A stretch of DNA of 45,299 nt from Negativicutes bacterium. Lineage in GTDB: Bacteria; Bacillota; Negativicutes; Anaeromusales; Anaeromusaceae. The stretch covers positions 1 to 45,299 of the forward strand of contig SAAJ01000025.1 of the NCBI GenBank assembly GCA_009929485.1, given 5' to 3'. The notes beneath the pieces were generated by a model. It searched no databases. It was not told the origin of the DNA and saw only the letters and a list, made by a program, of their open reading frames with translations. Positions 32,242 to 40,228 of the stretch are shown here, in pieces. A program made the position numbers and the translations under genes. Each line of letters starts with the position of its first letter. Position 1 is the stretch's first letter.

Positions 32242-33432
32242 TCACCGTTTCTCCAAAGCCTTGCGGATACGCGCTAACCCCTCGCGGATTGTCTCCGGCG
32301 AAGTCGCATAGGAAAAACGCAGATATTCCTGAGTCTCAAAGGCATGGCGCTGGCCGAAGGACGTGCGCGGCAGAACCGCCACATGGCCTTCGTACAGTAA
32401 ATACTGCTGCAGCTCCTTGGCGTTCTGGAAGCCGTAGAGGCGGCAGGCTTCGGTCACATTAGGAAACGCGTAAAACGCGCCGCCCGGAGCGCGGCAGCTA
32501 AAGCCGGGGATGGCGTTGAGGCCGTCTACAATCAGATCGCGGCGCTCGCGCAACTCCCGCACCATAGAATCCACCGCTTCTTGGGGGCCTGTTAAAGCCG
32601 CAACAGCGGCATCTTGAATGAACGTATTTGTGCAGGATTCGCAGTTAGTAACAAGGCGGCTTACGAGTTCCGCCAAGTCCTTGTTCATGACACCGTAGCC
32701 CAGACGCCAGCCGGTCATGGCATAGGTTTTGGAAAAGCCGTCCAGGATGATGGTCCGCTCCTGCATGCCAGGCAGAGAGGCGATGCTGGCAAATTCTCCT
32801 TCATAAATAAGGCGGCTGTATACTTCATCGGAAAGAACCCAAAGGTCATGGCGAACGGCCAATTCGGCGATGCGTTTTAAATCCTCAAGTGGGATGAGAC
32901 CGCCGGTGGGATTTTGGGGGCTGTTGAGGATGATCAATTTGGTCTTAGGGGTAATCAGCGTTTCTAGATGCTCCACATCTAGTGAAAATCCTTTTTCTTC
33001 TAAAAGAGGCGCCGGTATGGGGACGCCGCTGACAAAGCGAATCACTGACTCATAGATGGGGAAGCCGGGGTTGGGATAAATGACCTCGTCTCCGGGATCG
33101 ACCAAGGCGTGAATGCTGTAGTAAATAATTGGCTTGCCTCCAGGGGTGACTACCACATTCTCTGGCGCTGCCGAAATCTGTCGCGTGCGGCCGATATAGT
33201 CGGCAATAGCCTGGCGCAAGGGTAAAATACCTGCGGAAGGGCTATAGTGGGTGCGGTTATGACGGAGCGCCTGAACACAGGCTTCCTTAATATGCTCCGG
33301 CGTGTCAAAATCAGGCTCGCCAATGGCGAAGCTGATGATCTGTTTTCCTTGGGCTTCCAGCTTTTGAACTTCCTTTAAAACCTCAAAGGCATTCTCAATG
33401 CCCAGCCGGTTAACCCGTTCTGCTGTTTTCAT
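32242..33432 (-). CDS. PLP-dependent aminotransferase, class I/II
   Basis: The 396-residue protein belongs to fold-type I: 'ISFAIGEPDFDTPEHIKEA', 'HYSPSAGILPLRQAIADY', 'TPGGKPIIYYSIHALVDPGDEVIYPNPGFPIYES', 'ILNSPQNPTGGLI', 'VLSDEVYSRLIY', and the PLP lysine in 'LDGFSKTYAMTGWRLGY'. It resembles aspartate/aromatic-type aminotransferases, and the exact substrate cannot be read. The ATG at 33432 has GGAGG six bases upstream; the ATG at 33438 touches that site directly and is unlikely. It is a single gene separated from the Opp cluster by repeats. Confidence 0.92.
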   Translation of the reverse strand: MKTAERVNRLGIENAFEVLKEVQKLEAQGKQIISFAIGEPDFDTPEHIKEACVQALRHNRTHYSPSAGILPLRQAIADYIGRTRQISAAPENVVVTPGGKPIIYYSIHALVDPGDEVIYPNPGFPIYESVIRFVSGVPIPAPLLEEKGFSLDVEHLETLITPKTKLIILNSPQNPTGGLIPLEDLKRIAELAVRHDLWVLSDEVYSRLIYEGEFASIASLPGMQERTIILDGFSKTYAMTGWRLGYGVMNKDLAELVSRLVTNCESCTNTFIQDAAVAALTGPQEAVDSMVRELRERRDLIVDGLNAIPGFSCRAPGGAFYAFPNVTEACRLYGFQNAKELQQYLLYEGHVAVLPRTSFGQRHAFETQEYLRFSYATSPETIREGLARIRKALEKR

Positions 33433-33546
33433 GCGCATCCTCCTGGCAATGTAAAGTCGCTATGCCCTGTATTCCACGATGCGGCAGCGGATTCCTGCCC
33501 GCAAAGCGTGGCGAATTGCCCGTAAATGAGCAATGGAAAATAATTA

Positions 33547-33575
33547 TTGATTAAGGAAATCCCTAGTGCTATAGT
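33547..33575 (+). promoter_or_regulatory. Probable promoter of the nitroreductase gene
   Basis: TTGATT at 33547-33552 and TATAGT at 33570-33575 with a 17-base spacer. It lies 38 bases before the ATG. Confidence 0.6.
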
Positions 33576-33613
33576 ATGGTTAAAGACAAACATCGTTTAA
33601 GGAGGGATTTAGT

Positions 33614-34213
33614 ATGATCCGAGATTTTTGGCAAGCAGTGAAAGGAAGAAGAACCTATTATAGCCTGGCCAAAGAAAGCCTGATTGGTGAGGAGCGGCTG
33701 CGTAGTATTATCGAGAATGCTGTGCTCCATACGCCGACGGCTTTTAACTCCCAAAGCGGGCGCGTGCTAGTTGTGACCGGAGCGCAGCAGAATGCGCTGT
33801 GGGACATTGTCGAAGCGGCGCTGCGCAAGATTGTGCCGGCCGATGCATTCGGACCTACGGAAGAAAAAATTGCCGCTTTTCGTAAAGCCTATGGTTCCGT
33901 TCTCTTCTTTGAAGACCAAGACGTTGTAAAAGGCTTGCAGGAAAAGTTTCCTTTGTATAAAGATAACTTTCCCATCTGGTCTCAGCAGGCTTCCGGCATG
34001 CTGCAATTTGTCGTCTGGACGGCACTTGAGGAAGTTGGCTTTGGGGCATCGTTGCAGCACTACGGCGCGCTGATTGAAGAAGAAGTACGCCAGCGCTGGA
34101 GCCTGCCGGAAAGCTGGAGCCTTATTGCGCAAATGCCTTTTGGCAAGCCAGAGGCCAAGCCGGGAGAAAAAGAATTCCTGTCTCTCGACGGCCGGGTGCG
34201 ATTCTCCAACTAG
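33614..34213 (+). CDS. Nitroreductase-family flavoprotein (Frm2/Hbn-like)
   Basis: The 199-residue protein fits the short nitroreductase subgroup: 'AVKGRRTYYSLAKES' (FMN phosphate arm), 'AVLHTPTAFNSQSGRVLVV', 'FFEDQDVV', 'WSQQASGMLQFVVWTALEEVGFGASLQHYG' and 'LIAQMPFGKPEAKPGEKEFL'. Such enzymes use FMN and NAD(P)H to reduce nitro compounds or quinones and often respond to redox stress. AAGGAGGG precedes the ATG. It is transcribed alone from the promoter at 33547 and ends at a hairpin. Confidence 0.88.
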   Translation: MIRDFWQAVKGRRTYYSLAKESLIGEERLRSIIENAVLHTPTAFNSQSGRVLVVTGAQQNALWDIVEAALRKIVPADAFGPTEEKIAAFRKAYGSVLFFEDQDVVKGLQEKFPLYKDNFPIWSQQASGMLQFVVWTALEEVGFGASLQHYGALIEEEVRQRWSLPESWSLIAQMPFGKPEAKPGEKEFLSLDGRVRFSN

Positions 34214-34248
34214 AGTATAGAGAACTGCTCTTACTCACATCTCATGCT

Positions 34249-34298
34249 AAAAATGGCCTTTTTCCCGTGGAACGTCTGGCGGGGAAAGGGCCATTTTG
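34249..34298 (+). terminator. Terminator hairpin after the nitroreductase gene
   Basis: AAAAATGGCC-tttTTCCCG pairs with GGGGAAAGGGCCATTTT, about 15 pairs with small internal mismatches. The T-run overlaps the 3' arm. Confidence 0.7.
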
Positions 34299-34407
34299 GC
34301 GTTAGCAGGAAAAATGCTGCTCCAAGGAGAAATAGTTCTTGTTTTCCAATTTATAACTATTGTTAATTTAGGGCCTGATTATATTCAACGCTAAGGAGAG
34401 TGGACAG

Positions 34408-35451
34408 ATGAATTGGTATTTAAGTCATGAAGGTCAGACGTTTGGTCCTTTCGATGAAGAGCAAGCCAAACAGGAAGCAAGAAAATATCCGCAGGGTATG
34501 GCCTGGAAGGAAGGCTTTACAGGCTGGGTGCCGATTGGCAGTTTGGCGGAGCTGAACCAGGGTGCAGGCGGTCCTCCGTCTTTGGGGCAAGTAGCGCCTC
34601 CGCCGCCGCCGTCAAGAGCGTTAGTGGCGGATGAAATTGACTACCAGATCATGGGCGCAGAAATGCAGTTCGTTGAAGTGGAACTGGATCCCGGGGAAAG
34701 TGTAATTGCTGAAGCCGGCGCTATGATGTACAAAGACTCTTCGATCGAAATGAACACCATCTTTGGCGATGGTTCTTCGTCTTCCGGCGGTGGCGGTTTC
34801 TTTGACAAGCTGATTGGAGCAGGCAAGCGCGTTTTGACCGGCGAGAGTCTGTTCATGACCGTCTTTACCCATCAAGGCAGCGGCAAGGCGCGAGCCGCCT
34901 TTGCATCCCCCTATCCCGGCAATATTATTCCTGTAAACTTGGCTGATATGGGCGGCACGCTCATTTGCCAAAAAGACAGCTTCTTGTGCGCCGCTAAAGG
35001 CGTTGCTATCGGCATTTATTTTCAGCGGAAAATTTTGACCGGTCTCTTCGGCGGTGAAGGCTTCGTCATGCAGAAGCTTGACGGCGACGGCTTAGCCTTT
35101 CTTCACGCTGGCGGCACCATCGTCGAACGCCGCTTGGCTCCGGGAGAAACTTTGCATGTAGATACAGGCTGCGTCGTGGCTTTTGAGCCCAGCGTGAGTT
35201 TTGACATTCAGCAGGCTGGCGGCATTAAAACCGCTCTTTTAGGCGGCGAAGGACTTTTCTTCGCCACTCTCCAGGGACCGGGCCGTATTTGGCTGCAGTC
35301 CTTGCCCTTCTCCCGTCTGGCGGGCCGCATGCTAGCCGCAGCGCCATCGCAGGGCGGCAGTCGTGAAGAAGGCAGCGTCCTTGGCAAGACCGTTCTCGGC
35401 GCTGGCGTCTTAGGCGGTCTCGGCGGTCTCTTCGGCGGAGATGACGACTAA
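34408..35451 (+). CDS. AIM24/TIGR00266-family protein with N-terminal GYF_2 domain
   Basis: The product is 347 residues. Residues 1-50 form a GYF_2 domain ('[18 protein letters not shown] ... [17 protein letters not shown]'). A Pro-rich linker leads to an AIM24/DUF124 beta-rich domain (about 75-305): '[24 protein letters not shown]', '[25 protein letters not shown]', '[33 protein letters not shown]' and '[24 protein letters not shown]'. The tail is Gly-rich ('[13 protein letters not shown]'). The bacterial function is unknown. AAGGAGAG precedes the ATG. Confidence 0.88.
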   Translation: MNWYLSHEGQTFGPFDEEQAKQEARKYPQGMAWKEGFTGWVPIGSLAELNQGAGGPPSLGQVAPPPPPSRALVADEIDYQIMGAEMQFVEVELDPGESVIAEAGAMMYKDSSIEMNTIFGDGSSSSGGGGFFDKLIGAGKRVLTGESLFMTVFTHQGSGKARAAFASPYPGNIIPVNLADMGGTLICQKDSFLCAAKGVAIGIYFQRKILTGLFGGEGFVMQKLDGDGLAFLHAGGTIVERRLAPGETLHVDTGCVVAFEPSVSFDIQQAGGIKTALLGGEGLFFATLQGPGRIWLQSLPFSRLAGRMLAAAPSQGGSREEGSVLGKTVLGAGVLGGLGGLFGGDDD

Positions 35452-35460
35452 GCATAAAGT

Positions 35461-35480
35461 TTGAACAAGAGAATCGGAGA
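35461..35480 (+). repeat. Partial family A repeat behind the AIM24-family gene
   Basis: TTGAACAAGAGAATCGGAGA only; the GGAGGG half is replaced by the start of a structured segment. Confidence 0.6.
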
Positions 35481-35578
35481 CGGCACGTGAAGTGCCTAAT
35501 GCCGGCAATGCCACGGATGGCATAATTGCCGGTCTCCTCTGAAAATCCATGGATGGCAAAGCAACCGACATCCATGGG
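35475..35578 (+). other. Strongly structured intergenic segment
   Basis: An outer stem GGAGAC/GTCTCC (35476-35481 with 35532-35537) encloses two hairpins: GGCAC-gtgaa-GTGCC, and CCGGCAAT-GCCA-cgga-TGGC-ata-ATTGCCGG. A third hairpin, CCATGGAT-...-ATCCATGG (35548-35578), follows. This gives a three-way junction plus a hairpin. It could be a small RNA, a 3' UTR element or a folded repeat. Confidence 0.5.
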
Positions 35579-35632
35579 CTCGCAGGAGAAGTGTTAAATT
35601 GATCTGTGAGATTCCGGTTTGCGGTAATACGG

Positions 35633-35670
35633 AAGCCCCTGTCGGCGCGAAAGCGCTGGCGGGGGCTTTC
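35633..35670 (+). terminator. Hairpin terminator distal to the AIM24-family gene
   Basis: GAAGCCCCtGtCgGCGC-gaaa-GCGCtGgCgGGGGCTTTC, a GAAA-capped stem followed by a short T-containing run. Confidence 0.6.
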
Positions 35671-35711
35671 TGCAGTTTGCGGGGAACTGGACACAGAGCA
35701 AAGGCGGGGAA

Positions 35712-35742
35712 TTGAACAAGAGAACCGGAGTGACCGGAGGGT
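35712..35742 (+). repeat. Family A repeat, consensus copy
   Basis: TTGAACAAGAGAACCGGAG then TGACCGGAGGGT, nearly identical to the copy at 4031-4058 about 31 kb away. Confidence 0.75.
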
Positions 35743-35969
35743 TTGCGGGAGGATGGGCGCTCAATAGTTTGTGATTAGGTTTTTGAGTGTAAGAGTGGTA
35801 ATGAAAAACAAAAAAATTAGATGAAGCTTGTATTTGAGAGAAAGAATACATAAAGAGGAGGTTTTTGTTATTTTCCGTCGAAAGGGAAAAAATAGGTGTT
35901 TTCTGAGATGGAGCAATGACAAGATGCTGTCAGTTATCTTTCGTAAAATAAAGGAAGGGTGAACTAGCG
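35743..35969. other. AT-rich region upstream of the WYL gene
   Basis: About 225 AT-rich bases that must carry the promoter of the WYL-cas operon. An AAGAGGAGG at 35852-35860 resembles a ribosome binding site but has no coding frame behind it. No confident promoter was found. Confidence 0.35.
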
Positions 35970-36929
35970 TTGCTGGATAATACGAAAATGCAAAGAGTGT
36001 TGCGTTTAATTTTACTGTTGCAGCAAGGAATTGGAGACATGCCAAGGTTGACAGAGCGTTTGGGAGTGGATAAACGTTCTGTAAGCCGATATTTAGTGGA
36101 CTTGGATCAAGCCGGTATAAAAACGTATTGGGATGGTTCTGCTAAACGGTATGTATTGATGGAAAATGCAGTTCTGAAACCGACCTTCTTTTCCTTGGAA
36201 GAAGTGATAGCTCTCTTGCAATGCGTGGATGCTTTTGGACAAGGCGGAAATCCGTTGTTTCGGCCATTGCAATTAGCAAAAGAAAGAATAGTAGGCTTGT
36301 TGACTCCGGATAAACAGCCTCATGTGGCAGCCGCTTCGCGGACATTGGCGTTGGACGCCTTTGCCAGCAGAGCCAAAGTGGATGCAGAGTTGTTTCAGCA
36401 AGTGCAACAAGCGGCGATGGAGAAGCGGGTCGTGGAGCTTGAGTATTGTGCCGCTTCGAACCAGGAAGCAAATATGCGGCAGGTGGAACCCTACTTTGTT
36501 TATGGACACGAAGGATGCTGGTATTTGGTAGCCTGGTGTCGTTTGCGGCAAGATTGGCGTACGTTTAGCTTGGACCGCATTCGGTCTTTGAAAATGCGTA
36601 TGGAATACTTTCAAGAAAAAGAGGGCTTTAACGCAGATACATATTTTGCTAACGGTTTGGGTCTTGGTTGTGGCGAACCGGAAACCGTCATTTTGCACTT
36701 TTCTCCGCGCCGTGCTCCGTGGCTGCAGGGGCGAATTAAACACGCCTCGCAGACGCAAAGAATGCTGGAAGACGGAAGCTTAGAGATGACGATGCACGTT
36801 TGCTGCAATTGGGAACTGTTGCAATGGGTGCTGAGCTTTGGCGGTGACGTAGAAGTATTGGTGCCGGAAACATTGCGGCGCAGCGTAATGGATGAGGCAA
36901 CGACGATGCGGAGAGTGTATGGAGAGTAG
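35970..36929 (+). CDS. WYL-domain transcriptional regulator of the CRISPR-Cas locus
   Basis: The product is 319 residues. A winged helix-turn-helix forms the first ~60 residues ('QRVLRLILLLQQGIGDMPRLTERLGVDKRSVSRYLVDLDQAGI'). A linker and a WYL domain follow (about 145-235: 'KRVVELEYCAAS', 'VEPYFVYGHEGCWYLVAWCRLRQDWRTFSLDRIRSL') with the extended WYL C-terminal domain. WYL domains sense ligands, probably nucleic acids or nucleotides, and often control defence genes. cas3 begins 45 bases after its stop, so it is probably part of, or the regulator of, the cas operon. The start is the TTG at 35970 with AAGGAAGGGTG upstream. Confidence 0.88.
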   Translation: MLDNTKMQRVLRLILLLQQGIGDMPRLTERLGVDKRSVSRYLVDLDQAGIKTYWDGSAKRYVLMENAVLKPTFFSLEEVIALLQCVDAFGQGGNPLFRPLQLAKERIVGLLTPDKQPHVAAASRTLALDAFASRAKVDAELFQQVQQAAMEKRVVELEYCAASNQEANMRQVEPYFVYGHEGCWYLVAWCRLRQDWRTFSLDRIRSLKMRMEYFQEKEGFNADTYFANGLGLGCGEPETVILHFSPRRAPWLQGRIKHASQTQRMLEDGSLEMTMHVCCNWELLQWVLSFGGDVEVLVPETLRRSVMDEATTMRRVYGE

Positions 36930-36973
36930 GAAAATAGAGTTAGATTATGTTGTTGTACGAAGGAGAGTGCTTG

Positions 36974-39496
36974 ATGAGTGAAAAAATAAGCTTTGAATAT
37001 ATTCGGGAAAATGAAATATTTGTAGCTCATCGTAGACTTAGTGATGGGGTAATACAACCTCTTTGGGAACACTTGCTTGAAGCGGCTGAAATAAGTGGAG
37101 ACTTTGCAGGGAAAATTGGACTACAGAGACAAGGAGAGTTAGTGGGATTACTACACGACATTGGAAAAGGAAGCCAAGCTTTTAATAGATATATCTGTTC
37201 TGCGACAGGGTTACTTGATCCAGATGCAGACGATTATATGGAGACTCCAGACAATAAAGGGAAAATTGATCATTCTAGTGCGGGTGCTCAATTAGTATGG
37301 CGTAGTTTTGTAGATGGTTCTCTAGAACTTGAGTATGCGCGTGAAATTTTAGCGATTATAATTGCTTCGCATCATTCTGGCTTAATTGACTGTTTAACCA
37401 TAGATGGAAGAGATGATCTTTCTAGAAGAATGCATAAAGATGATATGAAAACCAGGCTAATGGAAGCTGAGAAGAACATACCGCAGTATATAAAAGTCAA
37501 GTTAATTGAGCTTTTGTCAGACAAAGATATTCTTATTCAATTAACTGAAAAGATAAGAGCATTGAGGGATGAAAAAGATAATTCGGAAACTTTACAAATA
37601 AAGATAGGATTATTAACACGCTATTTGTTTAGCTGTTTAATTGATGCAGACCGCATGAGTACAGCTGATTTTGAATATCCATCTAGAATTAAATTGAAAA
37701 ATAATGGTCGGTATACTGAGTGGGAATATTTATTAGAACGACTAAATGAGGAAATTGAAAAATTTTCAGACATAAATTGTTCGTCGGAACAGCAAAAAAA
37801 TGTTAATGCAATACGTCAGTTTATTTCTGAACAGTGTTGGCAGTTTTCCAAAAAAGAAAAAGGGATTTATCAATTAACTGTTCCGACGGGAGGTGGAAAA
37901 ACCTTAGCAAGTTTAAGGTTTGCATTAAATCATGCAAAAGAACATAAAATGGAACGTATTGTTTATGTGATCCCATATACGTCGATTATAGATCAGAATG
38001 CAGATGTAGCAAGAAGAATATTGGAGAACAAAGAAGAAGGAGGTGAGTATGTTGGAAATGTAGTACTAGAACATCACTCTAATCTAACCCCTGAAGAAGA
38101 AACAGGTAGACAAAAAATATTGGCAGAAAATTGGGATGCGCCAATTGTATTTACGACAATGGTGCAATTTTTGGAAACTATGTTTGGACATGGAACACGA
38201 AATGCTCGACGAATGCATCAACTTGCTAATGCGGTAGTAATCTTTGATGAAATTCAAACATTGCCAGTTAAATGTGTACACCTATTTAACTGTGCATTGA
38301 GGTTTATGATAAAAGGGTGTGGTTCTACAGCGGTACTTTGCACTGCAACACAACCATTGCTGGATAAAGTCATACCGAGACAAAGAGCAATAACTATTGA
38401 ACCAGAGAAACAAATAATTCAAGACGCTCTTAGGTTATTTGAAAAATTGAAACGCGTAGAAGTTTTTGATAGGTGTAATTTAGTAGGTTGGGAAGAAGAA
38501 AAAATTATTGACTTAATTACTTGCGAGTTACTTCATACAGATAGCGTACTAATTATAACTAATACGAAAAAAGCAGCAGCTAATTTATTTACTCGGATTA
38601 AAGGAGAGCCATCAGTTGAAATATTTCATTTAAGTACGGGAATGTGTCCTGTACATAGAATGAACGTGATTACTGAAATAAGAAAAAGGTTAGAAGATAG
38701 GAGGCCAACCATTTGTATAAGTACGCAATTAATTGAAGCGGGTATTGATGTTGATTTTGGTAGTGTAATTCGTTATTTAGCTGGTTTAGATTCGATTGCA
38801 CAAGCTGCAGGGAGGTGTAATAGAAACGGAGCTAGGAGTCAACTTGGAAGAGTATTTATTATCAATCCAGTTGAAGAGAATTTAGATAGACTTCCGGATA
38901 TTTGGAAAGGGAGAGCTGTTACAAAGCGAATTTTAAATGAATTTAAAACTGATCCAGAGCAGTTTGATTGCGACTTAATTGGACCGAAAGCTATCGAACG
39001 GTACTATGAATATTATTTTTATGATCGAGCTGGTGAAATGTCATATTCTATTACTAGTAAATCTTTTATAGGCAGGACGGATACAGTGTTTAATCTATTA
39101 GCTACTAATCAAATTTCAGTAGAGGCTTATAGAAGAGCAAACAATAATACATCTCCAAGAATTGCATTGCGACAAGCATTTATGTCTGCGGCAAAGATCT
39201 TTCAATCAATAGATTCAGCTACCATTGGCATTATTGTTCCTTATGAAAAAGGACGAGAAATAATTGAAGAACTTTGTGCGGATAGTACAAGGGAAAATAA
39301 ATTTTCATTGTTAAAACAAGCACAACGATACTCAATAAATATATTTTCCCATATCTTTGCTCAATTAACGGAAGAGGGGGTTATTCGAGAAATACAAAGG
39401 GGAGAAGGTATATATTATTTGGATGAACGTTATTACAGCCTGGATTATGGAATGAGTGAAGTTGCAACTGAGTCAATGAAGTTTCTCAATTGTTAG
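36974..39496 (+). CDS. cas3: Cas3 helicase-nuclease, type I-C
   Basis: The 840-residue protein joins an N-terminal HD nuclease domain ('HRRLSDGVIQPLWEH', 'GLLHDIGKGSQAFNRY', 'DHSSAGAQL', 'IASHHSGLID') to a superfamily-2 helicase: Walker A 'TVPTGGGKTLASLRFAL', 'DEIQ' in 'VIFDEIQTLP', 'LCTATQP', and motif VI region 'STQLIEAGIDVDFG ... QAAGRCNRNG'. All active residues look intact. It unwinds and degrades target DNA once recruited by Cascade. The ATG at 36974 has GAAGGAGA upstream. The first gene of the effector module, it is distinctly AT-rich compared with the genes upstream. Confidence 0.97.
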   Translation: MSEKISFEYIRENEIFVAHRRLSDGVIQPLWEHLLEAAEISGDFAGKIGLQRQGELVGLLHDIGKGSQAFNRYICSATGLLDPDADDYMETPDNKGKIDHSSAGAQLVWRSFVDGSLELEYAREILAIIIASHHSGLIDCLTIDGRDDLSRRMHKDDMKTRLMEAEKNIPQYIKVKLIELLSDKDILIQLTEKIRALRDEKDNSETLQIKIGLLTRYLFSCLIDADRMSTADFEYPSRIKLKNNGRYTEWEYLLERLNEEIEKFSDINCSSEQQKNVNAIRQFISEQCWQFSKKEKGIYQLTVPTGGGKTLASLRFALNHAKEHKMERIVYVIPYTSIIDQNADVARRILENKEEGGEYVGNVVLEHHSNLTPEEETGRQKILAENWDAPIVFTTMVQFLETMFGHGTRNARRMHQLANAVVIFDEIQTLPVKCVHLFNCALRFMIKGCGSTAVLCTATQPLLDKVIPRQRAITIEPEKQIIQDALRLFEKLKRVEVFDRCNLVGWEEEKIIDLITCELLHTDSVLIITNTKKAAANLFTRIKGEPSVEIFHLSTGMCPVHRMNVITEIRKRLEDRRPTICISTQLIEAGIDVDFGSVIRYLAGLDSIAQAAGRCNRNGARSQLGRVFIINPVEENLDRLPDIWKGRAVTKRILNEFKTDPEQFDCDLIGPKAIERYYEYYFYDRAGEMSYSITSKSFIGRTDTVFNLLATNQISVEAYRRANNNTSPRIALRQAFMSAAKIFQSIDSATIGIIVPYEKGREIIEELCADSTRENKFSLLKQAQRYSINIFSHIFAQLTEEGVIREIQRGEGIYYLDERYYSLDYGMSEVATESMKFLNC

Positions 39497-39507
39497 GAGG
39501 AAGCTTT

Positions 39508-40227
39508 GTGAAGAATATGGTAGAATTTAAGGTTTTTGGTAAATATGCATTGTTTACAGATCCCTTAACCAAAATAGGAGGAGAAAAATGCTCTTACCAG
39601 ATACCCACTTATCAGGCGATAAAAGGGATTGTAGAATCGATTTATTGGAAGCCAACGTTGATATGGGTAATTGACAAAGTGAGAGTTATGAAACCAATCC
39701 AAACTCAAACACGAAGTGCAAAACCGTTGAACTATGGAGGTGGGAATTCTTTAGCGATTTATACTTATCTTACAGAAGTAGAATATCAAGTTCAGGCGCA
39801 CTTTGAATGGAATCTAACTCGGCAAGACATGGAACAAGATCGAAATGAAAATAAGCACTTTTTTGTAACAAAACGGATGATTGAGCGCGGAGGAAGGCGA
39901 GATGTTTTTCTTGGAACACGTGAGTGTCAGGGATATGTTGAGCCATGCTGTTTTGGAGATGGAGACGGTTTTTACGATTCGTACCCTGGAGAATTGTCGT
40001 TTGGTTTAATGTTTCATGGATTTGATTATCCAGATGAGTCAGGTGAAAATAGTCTAATAGCTCGATTCTGGAGGCCAAAGATGGCTCTAGGGGTTGTAAA
40101 GATGACTTATCCTAATGAATGTGATATTAGAAAAAAAGTAAAAGATATGATCGCTAGTCCGCCAGGGTCTGTGGGATTAAAAGAGGAGGGATTATTGGAT
40201 GGATACTCAGAAAAGGAGATGATGTAA
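39508..40227 (+). CDS. cas5c: Cas5c, pre-crRNA endoribonuclease and Cascade subunit
   Basis: The 239-residue protein has the Cas5d/Cas5c N-terminus ('FKVFGKYALFTDPLTKIGGEKCSYQIPTYQAIKGIVESIYWKP') and the Lys-His pair in 'NENKHFFVTKRMIERGGRRDVFLGTRECQGYVEP'. These match the Tyr and Lys-His catalytic residues known for I-C Cas5, which replaces Cas6 in cutting the repeat RNA. The start is the GTG at 39508, with AGGAGG seven bases upstream and overlapping the end of cas3. The cas8c start overlaps its stop. Confidence 0.96.
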   Translation: MKNMVEFKVFGKYALFTDPLTKIGGEKCSYQIPTYQAIKGIVESIYWKPTLIWVIDKVRVMKPIQTQTRSAKPLNYGGGNSLAIYTYLTEVEYQVQAHFEWNLTRQDMEQDRNENKHFFVTKRMIERGGRRDVFLGTRECQGYVEPCCFGDGDGFYDSYPGELSFGLMFHGFDYPDESGENSLIARFWRPKMALGVVKMTYPNECDIRKKVKDMIASPPGSVGLKEEGLLDGYSEKEMM

Positions 40228-40228
40228 T

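Noticed and set aside
32082-32462. 126-residue plus-strand frame
   Set aside because: It starts in the widespread CATTGCGAGG repeat and continues antisense to the aminotransferase gene.
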